From assembly GCF_002874535.1 (NCBI RefSeq), contig NZ_CP025025.1:3777353-3841352 (forward strand): a stretch of DNA of 64,000 nt. Direction: 5' to 3'. This DNA is from Mesobacillus jeotgali. Its GTDB lineage: Bacteria; Bacillota; Bacilli; Bacillales; Cytobacillaceae. The translations under genes and the position numbers were made by a program. The notes under the pieces were generated by a model, which was given only the letters and a program-made list of their open reading frames with translations, searched no databases and was not told where the DNA came from. Of the stretch, positions 56,932 through 64,000 are shown piece by piece; position 1 is the first letter of the stretch; each line of letters starts with the position of its first letter.

Positions 56932-57714
56932 ATGCTTTCAAAAATTGAAGCTTTCTTTCTTGGGATTATCCAGGGGCTGACTGAGTTTTTGCCGATCAGC
57001 AGTACCGGACACCTTTATCTGGGCAGGAATTTATTCGGTCTTGAAGAGGCCGGCCTGCTGCTCGACACGATGCTTCACGTGGGTACGCTGCTTGCGGTGT
57101 TTGTGTTTTATAGATATGAATTCATCAAGATATTAAAAAATCCGTTTGGAAAGCTCACCTTCCTTCTTGTTATCGGTACGCTGCCGGCTGTCGTTGTCGG
57201 ATTGCTGTTTGAGGATTATTTTGATGGAATTTCAAAGACAGGAGTCACGATTGGCTGGGAATTCCTGATTACCGGTACTTTGATGTGGTTTGCAGATTCG
57301 ATCAAAAATGGCCGCAAAAAGATGGATGATATCAGCTATACGGATGCGCTGGTGATTGGCAGCTTCCAGGCGGCGGCAATTTTTCCGGCGATTTCCCGAT
57401 CCGGCTTGACGATTGTCGCCGCGCTTTGGCGTAAGCTCGACCGTGAGACAGCGGCCTACTTCTCTTTCCTGCTTTCAACGCCTGCGATTCTGGGAGCGAT
57501 TGTCCTGCAGGGAAAAGATCTTTTCAGCGGCGGAAGTGAGACTATTTCACTTCAGGCACTGGTGATCGGCATCATTTCAGCAGCGATTTTCGGTTATATT
57601 GCCGTGAAATGGATGATTGGCTATTTGAAAAATCATTCTTTGAAGCCTTTTGCTATTTATGTGTGGATAATGGGGCTTGTTGTTTTGTATTTTCAGTTCA
57701 CAGGGCAGTTCTAA
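56932..57714 (+). CDS. uppP: Undecaprenyl-diphosphate phosphatase UppP (BacA)
   Basis: A protein of 260 residues and about eight spans that recycles undecaprenyl pyrophosphate, giving bacitracin resistance. Catalytic motifs are GLTEFLPISSTGHLYL and PAISRSGLT. I chose the ATG at 56932 (GGGG 7 nt upstream); a TTG at 56911 is in frame and possible. Confidence 0.9.
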   Translation: MLSKIEAFFLGIIQGLTEFLPISSTGHLYLGRNLFGLEEAGLLLDTMLHVGTLLAVFVFYRYEFIKILKNPFGKLTFLLVIGTLPAVVVGLLFEDYFDGISKTGVTIGWEFLITGTLMWFADSIKNGRKKMDDISYTDALVIGSFQAAAIFPAISRSGLTIVAALWRKLDRETAAYFSFLLSTPAILGAIVLQGKDLFSGGSETISLQALVIGIISAAIFGYIAVKWMIGYLKNHSLKPFAIYVWIMGLVVLYFQFTGQF

Positions 57715-57719
57715 ATTGG

Positions 57720-57832
57720 TTTATTGGCGATAATTTTATTTTATTGGCGGAGTTCACAATTTTATTGGCGATAATTTCGTTTTATTGGCGATTTCGACTA
57801 CTTTATTGGCGAAAATTCAAATTTATTGGCGA
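57720..57832. repeat. 20/21-bp tandem array with TTTATTGGCG core
   Basis: TTTATTGGCG begins at 57720, 57740, 57761, 57781, 57802 and 57822, so the step alternates 20, 21, 20, 21, 20 bp. The core is unchanged in all six copies while spacers vary. It starts five bases after the uppP stop. Confidence 0.9.
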
Positions 57833-57874
57833 ATTGGAAATTCCGGTCGATTTTTTCCAGTTCCCGTTGGTAAA

Positions 57875-57909
57875 AAAATGCACACCATCACAAAAATGGT
57901 GTGCATTTT
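57875..57909. terminator. Bidirectional terminator between uppP and the HesB-like gene
   Basis: AAAATGCACACCAT / ATGGTGTGCATTTT with a 7-nt loop; T-runs on both sides. Confidence 0.87.
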
Positions 57910-57917
57910 GCATTTTA

Positions 57918-58193
57918 TCAGCAGCCGCCGTCTCCGCCCATCAGGACCAGACCTTCACGATACTCATCATATTCAAGTGCCATACCTTGAGTATAGTCAA
58001 CGATATTTGATTCGATAGCGACCTGGATTTCATTGATTACTGTTACATGATCATCTTCTTCCGGCTCCTCCAGAGCCAGGCCAATCTGCGGGCCTCCTCA
58101 GCCAAAGCCGCCGAAATAGACGCGGATACCTGCTGCGTTGCGCTCAGCGAGGATTTCTTTTAAAATGTCGCGCGCTTTATCTGAAATCTGCAT
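57918..58193 (-). CDS. HesB-like selenoprotein (in-frame UGA at codon 32)
   Basis: A 91-residue A-type Fe-S carrier-like protein. Translation reads MQISDKARDIL...RVYFGGFG, then UGA (58098-58100), then GGPQIGLALEEPE, ending in MGGDGGC and a normal TGA. The UGA falls exactly at the conserved HesB cysteine (FGGFG-C-GGPQ). The reading frame and conserved sequence continue intact after it. A bSECIS-like stem-loop starts about 20 nt downstream. HesB-like selenoproteins (TIGR01911) are known in other bacteria. A nonsense mutation or sequencing error is the alternative. AAAGGA lies 9 nt before the ATG. Confidence 0.85.
58061..58080 (-). promoter_or_regulatory. Putative bacterial SECIS element
   Basis: On the minus strand GGCUC-UGGAG-GAGCC forms a 5-bp stem with a 5-nt loop whose second base is G. 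The stem extends by CC/GG around a bulged U. The loop begins 25 nt after the UGA, within the usual 16-37 nt range for bSECIS elements. Confidence 0.65.
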
Positions 58194-58346
58194 TCTCCCT
58201 GTTCCTTTCTACATCAATTCTGTCTAATGCTTAGTTTACCATGGTATCTATAAGAAATACACAATACTGCCCGGAGTATTTTGTGAAGGTTATATTTGGA
58301 AAAAAACGAGTATCTCCAGCTGTAATTGTGAACGATTTGTGATTAA

Positions 58347-58386
58347 AACATGACGAAACTAAACAAAACATGACAAAACCAAACAA
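58347..58386. repeat. Two 20-bp direct repeats upstream of tupR
   Basis: AACATGACGAAACTAAACAA (58347-58366) is followed directly by AACATGACAAAACCAAACAA (58367-58386); 18 of 20 bases agree. A regulator-binding site is likely. Confidence 0.75.
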
Positions 58387-58401
58387 AAAGTATATCCATC
58401 T

Positions 58402-58425
58402 ACTAAATATTCTATTATATTTAGT
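58402..58425. promoter_or_regulatory. Palindromic operator candidate at the tup promoter
   Basis: ACTAAATAT (58402-58410) and ATATTTAGT (58417-58425) form a perfect inverted repeat with a 6-bp spacer, 26 bp before the regulator start. Confidence 0.65.
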
Positions 58426-58450
58426 TTAGGATGAAAAGGAGGGAAACTAT

Positions 58451-59371
58451 TTGCAAATCTACACTCCAGATGAAATCGCTTCTATGTTAAAAATCTCCAA
58501 GAATACTGTCTATGAGATGATTAAGCGTGGTAATCTTGCAGCCTTTAAAGTCGGCAATAAAATGCGGATTGAAGAAAGCGAGTTTGAAAGATATAAAGCT
58601 AGCATGTCAGCAAATCCGATGAAAACTCAGGAATCAAAGACGGCAGCCCAGCATTCGTTACAGCTGGCAGGCAGCCATGATTTCCTGGTCGAACAGTTGG
58701 TTAAGTACATAGCGTCTGAAAGTACAGGAGTCTCCATCACTCCCTCCTACATCGGCAGCCTTGAAGGATTGATGATGCTTTACAGAGGCAGTGCCGATAT
58801 CGCTGCGGTCCACTTGCTCGACCCTGCATCGCAGCAATACAATCTTCCCTTTATCCGCCAGCTGTTTGTCCATGAGCCGATTTCGGTGATGAGACTTGCT
58901 TCCAGGGAGCAGGGCTTGATCGTCGCAAAAGGCAATCCAAAGAACATCACCGGAGTCAAAGACCTGGCAAGAAGTGATGTCACGATCATCAATCGGCAAA
59001 AAGGTGCCGGAACGCGCTTCCTGCTCGATTCCTTCCTGGCCAGTGAAAAACTTGAGCCAGCAGCAGTGAAGGGTTATGAAAATGAAGAATGGACGCACCT
59101 TGGCGCGGGAGCCCATATCAGCAGAGGAACGGCAGATGCTGCCTTTGGAATCAGATGCGCAGCAAGCCAGCTTGGACTAGACTTCATCCCGCTCACGAAG
59201 GAACAGTTTGATCTAGTGTTCCGCTGGACACCTGGAAACAAAGAAGCTCTCCAGCATTTGACCGACCTGATCCAACTTACCAATTTCAAGGACAGCATTG
59301 CCGACCTTGATGGCTATGATGCTGAGGAGTTCGGAAAAATCATTTACGGAAACCACTTACCGGAGGCATAG
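58451..59371 (+). CDS. HTH regulator with periplasmic-binding-like sensor domain, tungstate/molybdate responsive
   Basis: A 306-residue one-component regulator. Residues 1-52 are an excisionase/MerR-like HTH (YTPDEIASMLKISKNTVYEMIKR). Residues about 70-300 resemble the PBP-like domain (PF12727) used by molybdate/tungstate sensors, with a likely ligand loop RQKGAGTRFLLD. It lies directly upstream of a tupABC-like transporter and probably senses the oxyanion. The start is TTG behind AAGGAGGG. Autoregulation at the inverted repeat is an inference. Confidence 0.85.
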   Translation: MQIYTPDEIASMLKISKNTVYEMIKRGNLAAFKVGNKMRIEESEFERYKASMSANPMKTQESKTAAQHSLQLAGSHDFLVEQLVKYIASESTGVSITPSYIGSLEGLMMLYRGSADIAAVHLLDPASQQYNLPFIRQLFVHEPISVMRLASREQGLIVAKGNPKNITGVKDLARSDVTIINRQKGAGTRFLLDSFLASEKLEPAAVKGYENEEWTHLGAGAHISRGTADAAFGIRCAASQLGLDFIPLTKEQFDLVFRWTPGNKEALQHLTDLIQLTNFKDSIADLDGYDAEEFGKIIYGNHLPEA

Positions 59372-59373
59372 GC

Positions 59374-60234
59374 ATGAAATTCAAACAATTAATTCCACTT
59401 TTACTTGTACTAATGTTTGCTTTGGTAACAGGCTGTTCTGATTCAACGACAAAAGAAGCTAAAAATGACCCAGAAACGAAAAAAGAAAAAACTGATTTGA
59501 TCCTTGCTACCACTACAAGCACACAGGACAGCGGGCTGCTTGATGTCCTGAAACCTGATTTTGAAGAAAAAAACAATTACAACCTTAAAATCATTGCTGT
59601 AGGCACAGGGCAAGCGCTTGAAATGGGAACCCGCCGCGAAGCGGATGTCCTTCTTGTTCACGCACCTGCTGCGGAAGAAGAGCTCGTGAAAAGCGGGGAT
59701 GCCATCAACCGCCAGAAAGTCATGTATAATGACTTCATCATTGTCGGCCCTGCTGCAGATCCGGCAAAAGTAAAAGGTCTATCAGTAACTGATTCTTTGA
59801 AAAAAATCATTGAATCCAAAGCTTCATTTGTATCCCGCGGTGATGATTCCGGCACTCATAAAAAGGAACTTGAGCTATGGAAGAAGTCTTCGCTAGATCC
59901 GAAAAGCTTTGGTGAAACATACATTGAGGCTGGACAAGGGATGGGCGCAACTCTGCAAATTGCTTCAGAGAAACAGGGCTATACTTTGACAGACAGGGCT
60001 ACCTACCTCGCACAGAAAAAGAACATGCCTGACACTGAAATTCTGGTGGAAGGCGATGAAAGTCTGCTGAATATTTATCACGTTATGCAAGTGAACGATG
60101 AAAAACATGATAAAGTAAATGCAGAAGGTGCAAAAGCATTTGTTGAGTACATGATTTCAGAGGATACAAAGCAGATCATCAAGGAGTTCGGTGTGGACGA
60201 ATACGGCCAGCCATTATTCTTCCTTTTTGAATAA
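59374..60234 (+). CDS. tupA: Tungstate-binding lipoprotein TupA
   Basis: A 286-residue solute-binding lipoprotein (lipobox VTGC). The TupA signature TTTSTQDSGLLDVL is at residues 49-62, followed by GTGQALEMGTRREADVLLVHAP and FVSRGDDSGTHKKE. The family binds tungstate with high selectivity over molybdate. It starts 2 nt after the regulator stop. Confidence 0.9.
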   Translation: MKFKQLIPLLLVLMFALVTGCSDSTTKEAKNDPETKKEKTDLILATTTSTQDSGLLDVLKPDFEEKNNYNLKIIAVGTGQALEMGTRREADVLLVHAPAAEEELVKSGDAINRQKVMYNDFIIVGPAADPAKVKGLSVTDSLKKIIESKASFVSRGDDSGTHKKELELWKKSSLDPKSFGETYIEAGQGMGATLQIASEKQGYTLTDRATYLAQKKNMPDTEILVEGDESLLNIYHVMQVNDEKHDKVNAEGAKAFVEYMISEDTKQIIKEFGVDEYGQPLFFLFE

Positions 60235-60283
60235 CATGAAGATTCATTTACTAGACTAAATTCGATAGAAAGCCTGATTGCGC

Positions 60284-60982
60284 ATGGAACTATTACTAGA
60301 AGGATTGAAAAAAGCGATAGAGATGATCTTATCGGGAGATCGGGAAATATTCGAGATTACTTTGCTTACACTGAGAGTCTCGATTACCGCCGTCTTGATC
60401 AGCACATTGATCGGCATTCCTGCTGGGATGTTCCTTGGACTTGCCCACTTTCCAGGCAGGAAGTTCATCCTTGCCCTCGTCAATATCGGCATGGGGCTCC
60501 CTCCTGTTGTCGCCGGTCTGTGGATCACTCTTTTCCTGTGGCGATCAGGCCCGCTTGGAGATCTTGCCTGGCTTTACACGCCGACAGCGATCATCATGGC
60601 TCAGATATTGGTGTCGCTGCCGATTGTTACAGCGTTGACAAGTACGGCATTCCAGCAGATCAATCCGAAGTTGATTTTGCAGGTGAAAGCACTTGGAGCG
60701 ACGAAAATCCAGCTTTACTGGATCTTGATGAAAGAGGTAAAGCTAGCGATCCTTGCTGCCATCATCGCCGGGTTCGGACGGGTCATCGCTGAAGTCGGAG
60801 CTGCTATGATGGTCGGCGGCAATATCAGCGGAGAGACACGGATCCTGACGACCTCCATAGTCATGGAAGTATCAAAAGGGAACTTCGATATTGCCCTGGC
60901 ACTTTCATTCATCCTGATGACTCTGGCCTTCATCATTACGTTTACCCTAACTTATTTACAGCAAAGGAAGCGGAGCTTATGA
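60284..60982 (+). CDS. tupB: Tungstate ABC transporter permease TupB
   Basis: A permease of about 232 residues with the ABC permease loop KALGATKIQLYWILMKEVKLAILAA. It has about five spans. The ATG at 60284 or TTG at 60278 is the start; the Shine-Dalgarno (GAAAG) is weak for both. It overlaps tupC by 4 bp. Confidence 0.9.
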   Translation: MELLLEGLKKAIEMILSGDREIFEITLLTLRVSITAVLISTLIGIPAGMFLGLAHFPGRKFILALVNIGMGLPPVVAGLWITLFLWRSGPLGDLAWLYTPTAIIMAQILVSLPIVTALTSTAFQQINPKLILQVKALGATKIQLYWILMKEVKLAILAAIIAGFGRVIAEVGAAMMVGGNISGETRILTTSIVMEVSKGNFDIALALSFILMTLAFIITFTLTYLQQRKRSL

Positions 60983-61710
60983 CCCCACTGATTACTGTGA
61001 AAAACCTGGAAGTAAGAGCAGGCAGGAAAAGTCTGCTGTCCATCCCCCATTTTGAAGTTCAAGCGGGGGAAGTCCTTGGAATCATGGGTCCGAATGGTGC
61101 CGGAAAGAGTACTTTCATCAAAGCATTGTCGCTTCTGGAAAAGCCAGCTCAAGGAGCGATTTTGTTCAAAGGTCAGGATATCTCTCATGACTTGACTCTT
61201 GAGATGCGCAGGAAGTTCGCTGTCGCGATGCAGCAGCCGCTGCTTCTTGACACTACCGTTTTTCAAAACGTCGCAATCGGCTTGAAGCTAAGAAACCTTC
61301 CACGTACGGAAGTAAAACAGAAGGTTGCATACTGGCTCAATAAATTCCAGATCAGCCATCTCGCAAAAAAGCAGGCCGTCCATCTGTCCGGCGGCGAGGC
61401 TCAGCGTGTCAACCTTGCGAGGGCGATGGTGCTGGAACCCGAAGTCCTGTTTCTCGATGAACCCTTCTCTGCCCTTGACTTCCCCACGAAGGTGCAGCTA
61501 TTGAAGGACATTAAGTCAATCATCGAGCAGACGAAAACGACTACGGTCTTTGTCAGCCACGATTTAATGGAACTGAAATACCTTGCCGGAACGCTGGCGA
61601 TCCTGATGGATGGCGAGCTGAAACAGACCGGTCCCACAGAGGAAGTGTTGTCATCCCCTAACGCATCTGTTTCCACTTTTATAAATGACTGGAAAAGCAT
61701 TCTCAATTAG
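60979..61710 (+). CDS. tupC: Tungstate ABC transporter ATPase TupC
   Basis: A 243-residue ATPase: Walker A GPNGAGKST, signature LSGGEAQRVNLARAM, Walker B LFLDEPFSALD. It completes the TupABC importer. Confidence 0.92.
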   Translation: MTPLITVKNLEVRAGRKSLLSIPHFEVQAGEVLGIMGPNGAGKSTFIKALSLLEKPAQGAILFKGQDISHDLTLEMRRKFAVAMQQPLLLDTTVFQNVAIGLKLRNLPRTEVKQKVAYWLNKFQISHLAKKQAVHLSGGEAQRVNLARAMVLEPEVLFLDEPFSALDFPTKVQLLKDIKSIIEQTKTTTVFVSHDLMELKYLAGTLAILMDGELKQTGPTEEVLSSPNASVSTFINDWKSILN

Positions 61711-61715
61711 TTGCA

Positions 61716-61749
61716 AACAGCATGGCATAAACGCCAAGCTGTTTTTTTT
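61716..61749 (+). terminator. Terminator of the tup operon
   Basis: AACAGC...TGGC / GCCA...GCTGTT (61716-61743) followed by a run of Ts. Confidence 0.8.
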
Positions 61750-61876
61750 CGCTGAAATATCCTTTTCAATTGGCTTGTTGCCTAGTGTAAACGCCTTGAT
61801 GTTTTTTATATAAAGGAAATCCCTCTCTTATGTCTAATTACTACTTTATAAAACCTTCAAAGGAGTCTGTACACAA

Positions 61877-62347
61877 ATGGAAATGAATATGGATTTTACA
61901 ACCCACAAACAAATGGCGATTGACTTGTTCAACCTGACCTGGGATTTGATCGAAAAACAGGATCGGACGAAAAATGATGATGATACCATGCTTTATGCGG
62001 CGATGGCTTCCCGCTACCATTGGGGCGTTGTCGGCACGCCTCTGAATTTCGCCCGCGGGGAATGGCAGATTTCAAGAGTGTATGCGATACTTGGGAGAAG
62101 CGAGTCCGCCCTCCATCATGCGAGGAAATCGGAGGAACTCTGTCTGGAACATGATCTTGGCGAATTTGACCTTGGTTTTGCTTATGAGGCGATTGCACGT
62201 GCATATGCCCTTTCAAGAGAAGCTGAAGACCAGGAACGATACATGAGTCTTGCTCTTGAAACTGCGGAAAAGGTTGAGATGGAAGCGAATAGAGACTGGC
62301 TTTTGAAGAATATCCATTCAGTCAGCACAGGGTTCATACCAGTGTGA
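61877..62347 (+). CDS. Helical-repeat protein of unknown function
   Basis: A 156-residue soluble protein with a TPR-like pattern (REWQISRVYAILGRSESALHHARKSEELC, then EAIARAYALSREAEDQERYMSLALETAEK; residue clusters only suggest repeats). I do not recognise a specific family. AAGGAG precedes the ATG. It lies between tupC and an SDR gene, with its own upstream region. Confidence 0.7.
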   Translation: MEMNMDFTTHKQMAIDLFNLTWDLIEKQDRTKNDDDTMLYAAMASRYHWGVVGTPLNFARGEWQISRVYAILGRSESALHHARKSEELCLEHDLGEFDLGFAYEAIARAYALSREAEDQERYMSLALETAEKVEMEANRDWLLKNIHSVSTGFIPV

Positions 62348-62389
62348 AGCAACATTAAGAACTGTAAGTTTACATAAAGGAGAATTACA

Positions 62390-63139
62390 ATGAACTACGC
62401 GATCGTAACCGGTGCATCAAAGGGACTTGGAGCATCAGCAGCACAACGATTTATCTCTGAAGGAATTCCTGTCATTACCGTATCCAGGAATGAAAACAGC
62501 ACTTTGAAACAGGCTGCAGAGAGCGCTGGAATCAGCTATACACACTATAGCTGCGACCTTTCTTCTGCACAGCAGGTTCAAAGCGTCTTCGCACAAATCT
62601 GCGAGGAGGTTTTTGTAGATGCTGAAAATGTATATGTAATCAATAATGCCGGAGTGATTGAACCGATTGATGTAGCCGGAGAACTGGATGCTGCTTTAGT
62701 TCAGAGTAATATCCAGGTCAATCTGACGGCACCAATCCTGATCAGTAATTTATTTTTACAAATAGCAAAAAATACTGATACCAGTGTAGTCATCGCCAAT
62801 GTAACCTCCGGGGCTGGCGAGCGGCCAATCCAGGGCTGGAGTATTTATTGCAGCACAAAGGCGGCTGTCAATATGTTCACGATGACTGCAGGCCTCGAAC
62901 TCGAGAACAGCGGAAGCAGCAAGGTCATCGCCTTCAGCCCGGGTCTGATGGATACTGATATGCAGGTGACAATCCGTTCTTCATCGGAGGAGACATTCGC
63001 TGATGTGGATATTTTCAGGACCTACAAAGAAAGCGGCAGTCTCCGCAGTCCTGATACTGTTGCAGGGGCGCTTGTAAAACTAGTATTGGCTGAAAACCTG
63101 GAAAACGGGAAGATTTATAAGGTGAATGATCTGTTATGA
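62390..63139 (+). CDS. Short-chain dehydrogenase, benzil reductase-like (YueD)
   Basis: A 249-residue SDR. The cofactor motif is TGASKGLGA (residues 7-15), NNAG is at about 86-89 and the catalytic YCSTK (Tyr and Lys) at about 148. It resembles (S)-benzoin-forming benzil reductases and sepiapterin reductases. The natural substrate is unknown. AAGGAG precedes the ATG. Confidence 0.8.
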   Translation: MNYAIVTGASKGLGASAAQRFISEGIPVITVSRNENSTLKQAAESAGISYTHYSCDLSSAQQVQSVFAQICEEVFVDAENVYVINNAGVIEPIDVAGELDAALVQSNIQVNLTAPILISNLFLQIAKNTDTSVVIANVTSGAGERPIQGWSIYCSTKAAVNMFTMTAGLELENSGSSKVIAFSPGLMDTDMQVTIRSSSEETFADVDIFRTYKESGSLRSPDTVAGALVKLVLAENLENGKIYKVNDLL

Positions 63140-63144
63140 TCACT

Positions 63145-63175
63145 AAAAGCGAAGGAGCACTGCTTCTTCGCTTTT
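63145..63175 (+). terminator. Terminator of the SDR gene
   Basis: AAAAGCGAAG / CTTCGCTTTT arms (63145-63175) with a short loop. Confidence 0.8.
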
Positions 63176-63239
63176 CTGCTCTGTTTCTGGATACTTTTTT
63201 AGTATGATGGTTCTAAGATTGATCATGGGAGTGGCATAA

Positions 63240-64000
63240 ATGGATCGGATCTCTTTTAAAATCGGGACTGTTTTTTTCGTAACAATACTGCTGGTCGAAG
63301 GTGTTCTATTTTACTACCTTCACTCTTCTATCATCCATTCAAGGATTGATGAGGAGCTGGCTTCCCTGCAAACACGCGGCAATAATCACCGTGATATTCT
63401 GGAAACTTCCTATTCTGAGGAAACCATCCACCATATCACGACAATGGAATCGAGGACGGACACCCATGTAATTATCACTGATCAAACAGGTGTAATCGTT
63501 TCTTCTTCCGTACCGACTGATGACTCGATGCAGGACATCATAACAGAAACTCCAGAAGGTGTTCCGAGGGTTGGATTGATTTTAGAAGATGACTGGCAGG
63601 ACAAGCAATATATAGCGTCAGTCAGCCCTTTGGAGAACAGCGGGGCCGTCTATATGTTCAAGAACACCGAACGGGTTCAGAGTTTGATAGCCAAACTGAA
63701 CAAACACTTCTTGCTTGCCGGAATTCTGCTGCTGACCTCAATGGCCGTAATCACCCTTTTCCTATCAAGATTCATTACTAAGCCAGTCATTAAGATGAAT
63801 GAAGCGACTTCAAAAATACGTCAGGGTGACTATTCTGTCACTTTGCCCCGAGGTGGCAACGATGAATTGGGCGAGCTTTCAGAGTCAATCCAGGTATTGG
63901 CTGATGACCTTAGCCACATGAAAAGGCAGCGCAATGAGTTCCTCGCGAGCATTTCCCATGAATTACGGACACCGCTCACCTATATAAAAGGATATGCAGA
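63240..64000 (+). CDS. Sensor histidine kinase (3' truncated by window edge)
   Basis: The first 253 residues of a two-component kinase. It has spans at about 8-29 and 156-178, an extracytoplasmic sensor domain, a HAMP linker (about 180-230) and the start of the kinase core with the H-box FLASISHELRTPLTY. GGGAGTGG precedes the ATG at 63240. The ATPase domain and any partner regulator lie beyond the window. The upstream partner is not in view, so its signal is unknown. Confidence 0.88.
   Translation, partial: MDRISFKIGTVFFVTILLVEGVLFYYLHSSIIHSRIDEELASLQTRGNNHRDILETSYSEETIHHITTMESRTDTHVIITDQTGVIVSSSVPTDDSMQDIITETPEGVPRVGLILEDDWQDKQYIASVSPLENSGAVYMFKNTERVQSLIAKLNKHFLLAGILLLTSMAVITLFLSRFITKPVIKMNEATSKIRQGDYSVTLPRGGNDELGELSESIQVLADDLSHMKRQRNEFLASISHELRTPLTYIKGYA

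Noticed and set aside
57918-58193. HesB-like pseudogene due to a nonsense mutation
   Set aside because: The stop falls exactly at the conserved cysteine, the sequence after it is intact, and a SECIS-like hairpin is well placed. It cannot be fully excluded without the genome's sel genes.

Overview
The window is chromosomal DNA from a low-to-moderate GC, spore-forming member of the Bacillaceae, most like Mesobacillus/Cytobacillus-type Bacillus. The evidence is Bacillus-type ribosome-binding sites with frequent TTG/GTG starts, sporulation and germination genes (yutH, yutC, yunB, cotF-like genes, a gerABC operon), and gene order that follows the B. subtilis yut-yun-suf-met-yus region for about 45 kb. 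No phage, transposase, rRNA or tRNA gene was seen. The right end cuts through a sensor kinase.

Layout. 0-21 kb: a 2-hydroxyacid dehydrogenase; yutH, G, F, E, D and C with lipA and glpX inserted; an EAL and an HD-GYP cyclic-di-GMP protein; a Na+/amino-acid symporter with its tiny partner subunit; an NhaC-type transporter behind a lysine riboswitch; and yunA, B, C, D and F. 21-27 kb: the SufCDSUB iron-sulfur assembly operon. 27-33 kb: yurZ, the MetNPQ methionine importer and O-acetylhomoserine sulfhydrylase, the latter two each behind a SAM-I riboswitch. 33-46 kb: an MFS carrier, yusE/F/G, gcvH, yusI, the fadNAE beta-oxidation operon with a FadR operator, proline dehydrogenase with a cre site, and coat-like genes. 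46-51 kb: a Fur-boxed siderophore uptake system with an FhuF-like reductase, followed by a candidate small RNA with C-rich loops. 51-64 kb: gerA/B/C, rodA, uppP, a HesB-like gene with an in-frame UGA, a tungstate-type transporter with its regulator, an SDR and a partial histidine kinase.

The most notable item is at 57918-58193. It is a HesB-like selenoprotein gene in which UGA replaces the conserved Fe-S cysteine and is followed by a stem-loop that fits the bacterial SECIS pattern. It lies next to a tungstate (or molybdate) import locus. A joint role with a W/Mo selenoenzyme such as formate dehydrogenase is only an inference, because no selenocysteine machinery lies in the window.

The second theme is the intergenic DNA. 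It carries several strictly periodic arrays: 52-bp CTGTCA/TGACAG arrays at two loci 21 kb apart, a 51/52-bp GGACA/TGTCC array, a 21-bp TCACTACG array, a 20/21-bp TTTATTGGCG array, and spaced CGGA/TCCG palindromes. There is also a dispersed element of about 120 bp in three copies and a 247-nt multibranched inverted-repeat structure upstream of sufC. These look like ordered binding-site or structured-RNA elements and none is explained by the genes.
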